Source of the DNA: Microplitis mediator | Taxonomy: Eukaryota > Arthropoda > Insecta > Hymenoptera > Braconidae | Assembly: GCF_029852145.1 (NCBI RefSeq) | Contig: NC_079979.1 | Span: 9,402,642-9,466,641, forward strand | Direction: 5' to 3' | DNA length: 64,000 bases | Shown here: piece after piece, positions 11,987-22,700 of the stretch | Layout: each line of letters begins with the position of its first letter | How positions within the stretch are numbered: the stretch's first letter is position 1 | Program-made: the position numbers and the translations under genes | The notes under the pieces: generated by a model | Seen by the model: the letters and a program-made list of their open reading frames with translations, nothing else | Told to the model about the DNA's origin: nothing | Database searches by the model: none

Positions 11987-12649
11987 AAAGAACCTTAGTG
12001 TTAAGAACAATTTAACATCTTGTGAACTGAGTACGGCGAGCCCATAGGGAAATATTCGAATAAACATTCATCATTGGGAAAAATTTGCATATTAGATTAG
12101 TTCTAATATTAAGAACCGCATCCCTTCTTCCTGAACCAAATCATCTTTCGATCAGGGACCAACAGAAGCCGTCCACGGGAGTTTGCAGTCCAAGGGCTAC
12201 AAGACCAACTTACAAGTAAGCAGCGAACAACGAAAGGTAGGTGAAAATTACCAATTTCTCTAACATATAAAATCCAAATTCTGCATCGAATACACAGAGA
12301 GGCCCCCACGGGGTTTATCGTTCGAGTTCTCACAATAAAAATAAAACCTAGAGCTAATCCTCTAGGAAAATCACCCTGTTTGCCCGGTGCCTCCCACTTG
12401 AGACCCACGCGACCATTTCCAATAATTAATTATTATTAATTGATTAAATCCAGACATAACAATATGAAAATATCTATAATCATATATTTAAATATGTAAT
12501 TTTATGTAAACATATATAATCCTATTATTTTATATATAATAATACATGTTTATACATTCTGTCCAAAATTTTTTATATAATTTTATATAATTATATAAAA
12601 TTTTATATGATTGAGTTTTAAGAAATTCTATCTAATGAGAATTTCTGAG

Positions 12650-13265
12650 TGAATATTAAGCTGTGCGGGTGGAATCATAACATTTTTTCAAATAATTTAG
12701 ATATGATCGAATAATGTAAGATATTATTCGGAATAACTGATTTTACAATGATTTATGAAATTTTATAAAGTCTAAAAAATTTTTGAATTGACCGCATTCA
12801 GAAGTGTTAGAAAGTATACAAACTTTTTTCAAATTTCTTAGAAATACATTAACAAGACCAAAAACAGGATGACAGCAAAAAAATTTTGAAGTTTCAACAA
12901 AGAATTAAGTTATTAAAAACTGAGATATAAAAATTAAAAAAATTTTAGTTAAGTTTAGAAAATTTTAACTTCTGATTTTTTTTAATTTACCAAACGAAGT
13001 CATTATCGCCCTGATATTAGTGGGTATACCGCTAATGGTTTCTTGACTCTATGAACAATAATATAATTTACTACAATGCTAATAACAGAATCAATCATTT
13101 ATTGATGTCTTTAATTTTCTCAAGTTCATTTGAATTCAAATTAATACAATTAACACCTCTTGTCAAGTGTGTAATACAGCACTGTGGTTAACACCTCAGA
13201 CTTCAGACTAGCAGGACCCGGGTTCAAGACCATGAGTCGGTGAAATTATTTTTTTTCTTTTACTC
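12650..13265. other. Unassigned stretch with SINE-like head
   Basis: This part breaks the TATATAATT-rich arms of the outer element and carries a tRNA-like head near its right end. It is otherwise AT-rich without an ORF; it may be an inserted SINE with its tail. Confidence 0.35.
13171..13242 (+). ncRNA. tRNA-derived SINE head (A and B box-like)
   Basis: GTGGTTAACACCTCAGACT resembles a degenerate A box/D-arm region, and GGTTCAAGACC matches the Pol III B-box consensus GGTTCRANNCC about 33 bp further on, after a CTTCAGACT anticodon-loop-like stretch. The acceptor stem does not pair convincingly, so this is a SINE or tRNA pseudogene, not a functional tRNA. Confidence 0.45.
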
Positions 13266-13439
13266 ATGACAATTATTGTATATATTACTTTACAAAGTCA
13301 TATATAATTATTTAAAATTATATATAACTATATAAAATTAGATCAAACCAAAACTCATATCTCCTTTTATTTAAGCATTTATATAAAATTTTATAGAATT
13401 ATACATTGAATTTTTTTTCTCGGGTATATATACTATATA

Positions 13440-13830
13440 GAGTGTTTTGAATTTCAATTATCTTAAATCTTTTTACATCTTATTTCTAGAATGAAAAATT
13501 ACTGAATAGTATTCAAATTTTGAGTCGCCTTATATTATTATGAATCATATTTTTAGGATTTAGAAGTATTTGAAAGTATTCGAAATTTTCAATAATCTTA
13601 AATCCTGTTAAATCATATTTTTAGGATTAAATAGTATTTAAAAGTATTTAACAGTTTAAATCATTTCGAATCCTGTTAAATCATGTTTTGAGGATTAAAT
13701 AGTATTAAACAGAATTAAAAAATTTGAATCATGTTAAATCCTTCTGAATCATATTTTCAGGATTCGATAGCATTCATAAGGATATAAATTTTTTTAATCC
13801 TGTCAAATACTTTTTTTCAATCAGGGTTGA
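13440..13830. repeat. Diverged units related to the 92-bp repeat
   Basis: Repeated AATCCTGTTAAATCATATTT and AGGATTAAATAGTATT phrases recur at intervals of 60-70 bp. They share vocabulary with the 2680-3770 array. Confidence 0.6.
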
Positions 13831-14056
13831 TACGATTTAATACTTATCGATAAAAAAAATTTGTTGATAAATGAAAAAAAAATTAAGTTGATTTTTTTAT
13901 TAAAAATAAGTGTTTTGTTAAAAAAGAAAAGTATTAATCGAAAATAAATTTATTTATAAAAAAATAAGTTTAGTTACAAAAAAATAAGGTTATTCACAAG
14001 TAAATGTGTTTATTTACAAAATAATAAGTTTAAATACAAAAAAATAAGTTTATTTA

Positions 14057-15322
14057 TGTTACGTTCTGGCTTTAATTAAATTTAAATAAAAATTATTAGA
14101 AATTTTTTTTTGAAGTCTCGAACTATTTATTCGCCGCAGTGGTTGAATAAACGGTTCGAAACTTCTTATAATCATAATTAATTAATAAATTAATAAATCG
14201 TTACTTTGTTGGCGATATTATTTTTATTCACCGCCAACAATGTAACGGAAATCTCTTGCGATAAGAGAGTCGCCGTGGCTCGCGGATAGTCTAAACAGAT
14301 GACGATGCATGAGACCCGGGCCACGACGATTCTCTCATAGGAAACCTGAGATGCAACGTTAACAGTTTTGATAATGTATTATACCAAGGAGCGACAGAAT
14401 CAAGTCAGTCGATCACAAGATCTAGTAGAGCTAAGAACTCTATACAAATCCGCTGGCTTGATCCTGTCACTCGGACTTTAAGGCAAAATATATATATGTA
14501 TATCTATCCGTATTTCTTCAAAATACATTTTCCTTTTTAACTTTGGGCGCCGTCCCCGGCAGCCTAATATTCTCACCTGCTTTGGGCGCCGACACTGGCA
14601 GCCCAAGCACTTCCTTCCTGACTTCCAAAATTCATGCCGAGAAGCCGAAGGGCAGGTAAAAAGGCCCAATTACGTCGGGTCCTTCGTACGATCCATGAGG
14701 ATCTCGGTCGTTCAGTTCACCAACGCCGCCGCCTAGAAGTTCTTCTCGATCCAGTGACGTTGGTTATTCCAAATTCGGGTATAGCGTTAAGTGAGGTTCG
14801 TGAGTTGTCGAGCTCTTGTGTTGTTGAGCCGTCGAGCTCTTGTATTGTTGAGCCTTTGAGCTCTTGTGTTGTTGAGCTGTCGAGTTCTGGTGGTGTAGTC
14901 CAACAGCTGGAGTCGCTCGTCCTTACGGAGGAACCAAGCCTTCAAAGCTCTTCCTATCCAGAGGAGGATTCACGGGCGAACCCAGTCTTCTGGACTGGTA
15001 TCAGTGAGGGTTGGCAGTTGGATCCAGTGGACGTTCCATCCGTCCATTCCCGTCGTTACGGGTACTATTCAGAGGCCTATTTCAAGGCCACCGGCCGAGA
15101 CGAGTGAGCACCAGCGGAGGCGAAGAACTTACGGAAAAAAGGGATTATTTGGGCCGACCTATGGGGCCCATAATCTCCACCATGGTAAGTCATTGAACTT
15201 TTTGCATAAAATAAAAGAAGGTCAACAGCTGACGCACCTGGGGTCTATCGACACCCTGACGACGTCAACCTGGTAAATTTAAAAATATTCTGTCTCATAT
15301 GTTGAGAAGCCAGAATGTAACA
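14057..15322. mobile_element. 1266-bp insertion, TGTTAC...GTAACA, 5-bp TSD
   Basis: The left end TGTTACGTTCTGGCTT and the right end are inverse copies (one mismatch in 16), flanked by the exact duplication ATTTA at 14052-14056 and 15323-15327. TG/CA ends and a 5-bp TSD suit a solo LTR, but the 16-bp inverted terminus is long for an LTR. Internally it is GC-richer than its surroundings, has a tandem duplication near 14541-14610 (TTTGGGCGCCG twice) and an ORF of 157 codons. Confidence 0.7.
14634..15107 (+). CDS. 157-aa ORF inside the TSD-flanked insertion
   Basis: The ORF starts at the first in-frame ATG with a strongly basic N-terminus (PRSRRAGKKAQLRRVLR, repeated RRR). In the middle a unit of about 10 residues is repeated four times (variants of SSSCVVEP/SSCIVEPL), and the C-terminus is acidic to mixed. 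No catalytic motif, zinc knuckle or membrane segment is seen. It could be a gag-like or nucleic-acid-binding remnant, or a chance ORF in GC-richer LTR sequence; the amino-acid-level repeats also exist at DNA level (TTGTTGAGCC phrases), so the frame need not be selected. Function unknown. Confidence 0.35.
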   Translation: MPRSRRAGKKAQLRRVLRTIHEDLGRSVHQRRRLEVLLDPVTLVIPNSGIALSEVRELSSSCVVEPSSSCIVEPLSSCVVELSSSGGVVQQLESLVLTEEPSLQSSSYPEEDSRANPVFWTGISEGWQLDPVDVPSVHSRRYGYYSEAYFKATGRDE

Positions 15323-15880
15323 ATTTACAAGTAAATGAGTTTATTTACAGAAATAATAAGTTTAGTAACAAAAAAATAAGTTTATTTACACAAAAATAGA
15401 TTTATTTAGACAAAAAATAAGTTTATTTATCAGGAAATAAGTTTATTTATAGAAAAAATAAGTTTTTGATTTAAAAATAAAAGTTTATAAAAGAAAAGTA
15501 TATAAATGCAAATTAAAGCTCATCGATTAAACAAAGCTTGTTCATTAACAAAAAAACAATGTTTATAAAAAAAAAAATAAGTTCATCAGTAGATAAACAT
15601 TTATTCCTTTTAAATTCAAGTTTTTTGTTAAAAAGAAAAAATGTATTAATCGAAACAATAGTTTATGTTAAAAAGAATAACTTAATTTATTAAGCAATGA
15701 AATAATTTCTAAAAAAAAATTTGTTTATTTATAATCAATATAATTTATTAATTAGAAAATTAAGTTTATTTATAAAAAACAACTTGTAACAAAAGTAAGT
15801 TCATCCATAAGACAATGTGTCCATAATAAAATAAATTTAATATTTAAAAATAAGATTATTGTTAAAAAACAGGATTTAAT

Positions 15881-16338
15881 CAATTAAAAAAAGTTCAAGT
15901 TTTCGTACATGAATTACGATAGAATTTATTGGATATATCATTTATATCTACCTGAATATCGAAGCGTTTTTCACGCAACGAAAATGAACATAATTTATGT
16001 AATTTTAATCTACAGGTGACTTACGGGATAGCTGGGGTGTCCTGTAATTATTGACAGAGGTGTGAAAAATCCTAGAAATTTTGATGCCGTAACGCGCGTG
16101 TCATACACGAATTATTTAGATTCAATGTTTACGTTACGATTTGTTAATTTTTTCATAAAGACTCCTATACTTTTATTTTTTTTATTTTTTCTTACAGCTG
16201 TATCCAACCTCTAAAAAACTAGAAATTTGAACTATGTGCTGCGCGTGCGCTTTTATTTTCACCAATCAGAAATCGGAGGCCGCAACATTTTGAGATATTC
16301 GATACTTAAAAACTTCACATTTAATCTCAACCTCTAAC
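15881..16338. other. Intergenic, no gene recognised
   Basis: Less repetitive than its surroundings (for example GATAGCTGGGGTGTCC near 16027 and GCGCGTGCGC near 16243) but without a sustained ORF on either strand. Confidence 0.3.
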
Positions 16339-16606
16339 CCGATGAAAAAAGATTTTATACAATTGTATAAATGTATAAAATTCTACAAGTGCATAAAATT
16401 ATATACAAAAAATGGCCCGATCCCATTGTATACAACTGTATAAAAATGGTATACAATTTTATACAAAATGTATACAAGTCTATATAATTATATACAATTT
16501 TATACAAATTACATACAATTCTATATAATTATATACAATTCTATATAATTGAAATATATAGAATTGTATATAATTATATAGAATTGTTTTCAATTTGTAT
16601 AGAATT

Positions 16607-17184
16607 TGTTACGAAGTTGCTTCGTGTGCCTCCGCCATCATGTGATCTCAGGTAATATCACGTGGGACGGTGCGTCGGCACGTCTATATAACGGAGCGCA
16701 ATTCAATTGAAGACGGCTTTAACGGTTTGGACGTTTGGAATATTACAGGGCTTTATCGGTTTGAACGTTTAAAATCCTTGTAATATTCTACTCAGTATTT
16801 ACCAATTCACACTTAGTTGAATTGCGAAAGCTCCCGTTATTAATTATGGTTATTAATTAATAATACCGATCAGTGTGTGTGAAGTGGCATTAATTAAGCT
16901 TTTTCTTTAATAAAATCTTAATTAATATTTGATACCAGTGTTTGAGTGAATTCACCTGTTATCCTGCCCACCTTTATCGTTAAGGCGTTATAATCACATA
17001 CTCATCAGGTCCAGCCAGTCCAAGGTCATCAGGGACATCACCATCGCTCCGAACTACAGTATAGGCTAAGGACTAGTGTCAGTTTAGATTTGTAAGGCCA
17101 GTTGGGGTATTATCATAAAAAGAAAATAAAATAAGAGTCTCATGGGTCTGAGTAGCTAGAGTAACCCACGAAAAGGCTGTTACA
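16607..17184 (+). mobile_element. LTR-like insertion with TATA box and polyA signal
   Basis: The block begins TGTTACGAAGTTGC and closes GGCTGTTACA, interrupting element A. It has TCTATATAACGG near 16683 followed by repeated AACGGTTTGGACGTTT phrases, and AATAAAATC near 16909, an order expected for U3-R of an LTR on the plus strand. I could not find a convincing TSD, so one end may be misplaced. Confidence 0.5.
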
Positions 17185-18248
17185 ACATCTTGTACAGTTT
17201 TGAACGGCAACCCACCGTTTCAAATTGTATACAATTGGATCGGGCCATTTTTTCTATCCAATTATGTATACTCAGAAAAAAAGGATATCTTGATTCAAGA
17301 AAAAAAATTTCTTCGAAATTTATTTCTTGAACCAAATGCAAAATTCTTATTTGATTTAAAAAAAAAATTTATTGGAACCAGAAATTATTTACTTAGTGGA
17401 AGAAATAAATTCCCTAGCCTAAAAAACTAATTCCTCAAACCAAGAGAAAACTTTCTTGGCTCTAGTAATTTTTTTCTCCGCTAGAGTATATTTTTTCTCA
17501 ACCCAATAAATTTTTTTCTTAGCTAAAGATTGTTACTTTATTAAATACAGAAAAAATTTCTTGAGCTAAAACAAAAAAAATTTTGAAATAAGATAAATAA
17601 TTTTTCAAATCAAGAAAAAACTTTTTTGGGTCAAGCAATTTTTTTTCTTAGTTCGAGAATATTTTTTCTCAACCCAATAAATTTTTTTGTCAGCTAAAGA
17701 TTGTTACTTTATTAAATAAAGAAAAAATTCCTTGAGCTAAAACAAAAAAAATTTCTAAATAAGAAAAATAATTTTTCAAACCAAGAAAAAAATTATTTGG
17801 GCCAAGCTTTTTTTTTTGTTAGTTCGAGAATATTCCCGGGTTGTCTAATCTCCGTAAAGGAGAGCGGACAACAAGGTTGAGGGCCGACCGGGCGCGTCCC
17901 CAGGTGGCGGATAGGGGGACGGCCAAGGTGGGAAGTGGCAGCTCACGATGACCTCCAGCGGGAGGGATATTATGGGCAGGCCACGACTACTTTGGTTAAC
18001 ATGTGCTACAGGAAACCCGGCAGGTGTAAAAACCAGCCCAGGGGGACCAAGGCCATGTCGCGGACCAACTTCCCAAGCCAAGGTGTAAGCAATCGTGCTG
18101 AGGGCTGAATGGCACAGGGGTACTGTGTCGCTAACGATGCACCTTGGGGCACCAGGTGCAACCCCATTGTATCTATGCACCTTCCGCCGTGCAATCAGGC
18201 TCTGCCGGCGGTGACCGCATACTTCCTTGACTACTCGTGGGACCAAAA

Positions 18249-19708
18249 ATGGAAACAACAAACAAAAACTCAAACCAAAACTCTGGATTGGAGGCTTCGA
18301 AAGAGGACTCCGATCTTCTTAATGTCCACATGGACGTAGTGGAGGGCACGGGAGGCTCAGCTAACGCCGGGACTCCTGGAACGCCAGCGGATGGAGGTAA
18401 GAAGAAGAACCGCAGTGGAGCCGCGAAAAAAAGGGCCCGGAAAGCCAAATTGGCCGCACGGGAACAATTTTCGGGGCAAAACAGCGGGGACGCTTATTCC
18501 CCCATCAACACAACCTCGGTGGAGGATGGCTCTACAGGAACTGGTTGCTCTAAAAGGCTCAGACCTGAGGACCAAACCCCACCAGAGGTGAAAAAAGTGA
18601 CCAAACGCGGCAAGGTGACCTACAAGCCGACTGGTTTCGGCGACGCAGTTAGGGCGGACAGAAAGGTAGCTATTGTGCCTTCTGGATACCCTGACGCGTT
18701 GCTGAGCCAGGAGACGGGTGATCTGATCACACAGGCGTTAGTCAAGGCGCTGGACGCTGTCCCTACAGGACAGCCCGTCCCGTGCTTTGACGGATGCCGG
18801 TGGGATCAAGGAGCTTTGTGGGTTACCTGCGCCGATGTCAAGGCCAAACAGTGGTTGCTGGGGACTGTTCCGGCTATTAAGGCTGGGGGGGACTCGTTCT
18901 TCAAGCTCTGGAGAATGAAAAACTCCCTAGACTTAAGAAGCTGACGGCAGTTCTCAGTACCACTGAGGATACTAAGGTCATCCTGAGCAGGCTGGCACGA
19001 CAAAATCCTGGGCTCACCACTCAATTATGGCGGGTCTGGGATCGTAGGGTGGTCGGTAAAACTGTCCACCTTGTTCTGGGTGTGGACCAGCGGTCGCTGG
19101 CGGCACTCTCGGGGTGCAACTACTCTCCCCACTTCGGTCTTGGTAAGGCCCGTTTTTACGAGGTCACATCCGGGAACGCAGCTGGGGCGAGTGGGGGTGC
19201 TTCGGGAGGGGCTGCTAGGAAGGCAACGAAGACCACGTCCGGAGCAGTGCCTCCTGAAAAGGCAAAGGCAAAGGTAGGGGAGCGGGGCCAGGAGACTGAA
19301 GCGGCTGGCGCTGCTCAGGAAACTGGGACTGCTCCCATACCTCCAAGGATTGTGATCGTTCCGCCTCCACCTCCTCCAGCTGAGGAACCGGCTGGGTCCC
19401 TCGGTGGTGGGGAGAGGGAGGGGGAACGTCACAACTCGCTTTGGGCCTCGATAGTAGGGCCAATCATCAAGCCACCTCGCTTGATAATGAGTGGGACTTC
19501 CGATGGGGAAAAGACCTTGCCTCTGGCAAGATCTGGATCCAGAGGAAGGCCCACAAAGGCGAAGGCGGTTGCCAAAGAGGACCTGTCAGGGACTAAGCAG
19601 GGTAAACAAGCTACCCTCGCTCAGGCCCTGGCGGGAACCCTCCAGTTGTCCGGCACACCGAAAGAGGTGATAGCCGAGACAAACAAGAAGGAAGAAGATG
19701 GGCACTAA
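18249..19708 (+). pseudogene. LINE ORF1 (RNA-binding gag-like), one frameshift
   Basis: The likely start is ATG 18249 (ETTNKNSNQNSG...). The N-terminal third is Lys/Arg-rich (KKKNRSGAAKKRARKAK), typical of a nucleic-acid-binding gag-like protein. A conserved middle (GQPVPCFDGCRWDQGALWV) recalls the DUF4780-type domain of insect LINE ORF1 proteins. Near 18915-18930 the frame shifts: the first frame ends at 18944, while the continuation, with LSRLARQNPGLTTQLWRVWD, is in another frame and runs to 19708, ending in a Pro/Ala/Lys-rich tail. One indel therefore breaks ORF1. It overlaps ORF2 by 11 bp. Confidence 0.75.
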
Positions 19709-22700
19709 ACTGTCCCCTTCCTTCTCTAACCCACCAGCCCCCACCCCTCCCCCTCCTATTTCCTATTTCCCTCCCCATAACAAAAGCGATAAGACCACCA
19801 GTGCTGCAGATTCTATAACTGCAGGACAGACTAGTTTTTCGCAAATAAACTTGCAACACTGCAAAGCGGCCTCTGCATTACTTAGTAGAGACCTGGCGGT
19901 GTTGCAGACAGATGTATCCCTAATCCAAGAACCTTGGGTCTACAAGGGCCAAGTCTTAGGGATAGACAGGAGAAACGGATGTTTGATCCATGGTAACGCG
20001 GAGCTGGGGCCCAGGGCCTGTATCTTTATCAATAAGAAACACACAGCGCTCAAGTTGCACCAGCTTTGCACCAGGGATCTAGCCGTTGCTTCCATGAAAA
20101 TCTCCATAGAGGGGACTAGAACGGAGCTGATCGTCGGCTCTGCCTATTTTCCATATGAAGATGCCAATGTACCTACCAAAGAGGTCACTGACTTGGTAGA
20201 ATACTGCAGGTCCAAAGGGCTACCACTCCTGATTGGCTGTGATGCAAATGCACACCATACGGTTTGGGGTAGCTCGGACATAAACGAAAGAGGCTCAACA
20301 CTACTTGAGTACCTTTCCACCACCTGCCTAGAGATCCTAAATGTGGGATCCAGGCCCACTTTCGTTACCTCTCGGAGGCAGGAAGTGATTGATATCACGC
20401 TGGGCTCTAATGAGATTGCACAGTTTGTCACGAATTGGCGGGTGAGCGAAGAAGATTCTCTTTCTGATCACCGCCGAATTCACTTTGTGTTGGAAGGCAG
20501 CAGGAACGGCAGGACTGGGGGCACATATAGGAACCCTAAGGCCACGGACTGGCTCATCTATAAGAAAGAGCTAGTAAGTAGGCTGGAGGAACCTTGCGGG
20601 ACCCTAAGAACGGCCGGTAGGATTGAGCAGGCGGTCGAGCATTTGCAAACGGCCATTGTTCAGTCCTATGAAATTGCATGCCCTTTGAAAACTAGGAAAT
20701 GTAGCAAGCGGGTGACATGGTGGAATGCAGAGCTGAGCAGGCTCCGTTCCTGGTCCCGGAAGCTACTTAACAAAGCGTTAAAAACGAAATCGGACCAAAA
20801 CTGGGCTAAGTATAAAACAGCCCAGATTCAATACAAAAAGTGTATTAAGGTCTCCAAAGCTGAGGCCTGGAGAAAGTTCTGTGGGGAGATTAAGGATTTA
20901 CCATTGGTGGCCCGTCTCCGTAGGATCTTCAATTCGGGCCCTACAGTTAAGCTAGGTGGTCTGACTCTCCCGGACGGGAGGGCAACAGCAAACCACGGAG
21001 AAATACTCGCTCATCTCTTTGAAGTACACTTCCCTGGCTCGGAATTGACGGGACAGGAGGGAAATCAAAGAGAGGAGAGAAACCTCACAGTTACCAGACA
21101 TGGTATCAGTCTAACTTCCTTCCTTTTAAAAACCCTGGAAAGGATGGTGGACAGATACATAAGGGACGAAGCGCTGAGTCGAATACCAGTGCATTACTCA
21201 CAGCATGCATACCAGGCTGGTAAATCTGTTGAAACGGCTCTACATGAAGTAGTTAGCTACGTCGAGAGGGCCTTTCGGCAGAGGGAATCAGTTCTGGGAG
21301 TATTCATTGACATTGAAGGGGCGTTTGATAATACACCCTTCGAAGCCATCTGCGAAGCAGCGGAACGCTTTGGGATAGAGGAATCTATCAAAGAATGGGC
21401 CCACAATATGCTTCGCTCGAGAATAGCGACAACCGAACTTAGTGACACTAAGGTACGGGCCCATGTTAGAAGAGGCTGTCCGCAAGGAGGCGTGACCTCT
21501 CCTCTCATGTGGCTATTAGTCATTAACGAGCTTCTAGTAGGGCTGGAGAAGCTAGGAGTACACGCAGTGGGCTACGCGGATGACGTTGCTTTGATGATCA
21601 GAGGCAGTAGCCCAGTAGAGATAAGATGGACGATGCAAAGAGCACTCGATCTTGTACAGAATTGGTGCACCGACAGATCTCTGAAGGTAAACCCTAACAA
21701 GACAGAGATGGTGCTCTTCACCAAAAAGAGGAAGCATAAGTTAATTGCGCCTTCAATTTTCGACACTGAGCTGAAGTTTTCAACAGAGGTACGCTACCTT
21801 GGAGTAACTCTGGACAATAAGCTCACGTGGAGAAGCCATATAGGGAAACAAGCTCAAAAAGCCACTGCCACTTTTTGGGCCTGTAGAAGGATATTTGGCA
21901 CAACGTGGGGTCTAAAACCAAAACTAGTTAAGTGGATTTACACGGCTATTTTGATACCCCAACTAACCTTTGCCTCTGTCATTTGGTGGCCCGTAATACG
22001 AAGGGACGTCAACATCAAGGCATTAAATAAGGTCTACCGACTTGCTCTGCTAGGCATAACAGGAGCGCTTAAAACAACTCCCACCCTAGCTATGGGCGCA
22101 CTCCTGAATGTAGTTCCTCCAAATATAACTGTAGAATCTCTGGCTGTGAAAACGGCTTTGAGACTGCATTTTGTTGGGTTGTGGTCGAAGGCTAGGACGG
22201 GACATGCGTCCATCCTACGGAACAGAGATCTCGAAGAGGTCCTGGCCCAAGGAGGGGACTATGGCGCTCGTAGCTACCACTTCCGACACAAATACAAAGT
22301 CCTCTTTCCAAACAGGCAGGAATGGGAAGGAGAGAGCAATGAAATCCTATCACCCCAAGGGCTAGTCTGGTTTACGGACGGGTCCAAAAGGGTGGAGGGA
22401 GCAGGTGCAGGAATCTATAGCGGTGGACCAAAAAATGAGACATCCCTCAGACTGGGACACACTGCCTCTATTTTTCAGGCAGAAGTATATGCGATCTGGG
22501 CCTGTGTAAAGCACATTCTAGAGCTAAATCACAGGAACAAACACATATACATATGCAGTGACAGCCATGCAGCTCTCAAGGCACTCACATCGGTCGTGGT
22601 GACTTCAAGGCTTGTACGGGACTGCATTACACTCGCCAACAAACTAGCGAGCACCAACTATGTCAATCTCATTTTGGTACCGGGTCACAGCGGTATCAAA

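Larger units (their letters stand above)
8405..12461. mobile_element. Solo LTR (~1.2 kb) interrupted by a fold-back element
   Basis: The outer ends are TGTTATATCCGG (8405) and CCAGACATAACA (to 12461), flanked by a 4-bp duplication ATAT at 8401-8404 and 12462-12465. Ends beginning TG and closing CA with a 4-bp TSD fit a Ty3/Gypsy-class LTR. Its own sequence is 8405-9115 plus 11987-12461; the rest is the inserted fold-back. AATAAAAATAAAA near 12335 could be its polyadenylation signal on the plus strand. Short ORFs inside look incidental. Confidence 0.6.
7426..13425. mobile_element. Outer AT-rich TIR element, split by nested insertions
   Basis: Left end near 7426 reads CAGGAAAAAAAATTCTATGT; the right end near 13425 is the inverse (ACATTGAATTTTTTTTCTCG). 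Both sides consist of TATATAATT-rich arms that are inverse copies. Everything between 7566 and 8349, and between 8405 and 12461, is later insertion. Flanking sequence on both sides resembles the 92-bp repeat family. Borders are approximate. Confidence 0.5.
13830..15880. repeat. AAATAAGTTTATTTA minisatellite, split by an insertion
   Basis: Short units of about 17-22 bp (AAAAATAAGTTTATTTA variants) run from about 13850 to 14056 and resume at 15323-15700, continuing more degenerately to about 15880. The interruption is the TSD-flanked insertion at 14057-15322. Confidence 0.8.

Noticed and set aside
13171..13242. Functional tRNA gene
   Set aside because: Acceptor and anticodon stems do not pair properly; only the Pol III box motifs are tRNA-like.
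17845..18448. Minus-strand ORFs of 91-142 codons over the LINE 5' region
   Set aside because: They lie opposite the GC-rich LINE 5' UTR and ORF1, have Pro/Ser/Leu-rich composition and no motif; explained as shadows of GC-rich coding DNA.
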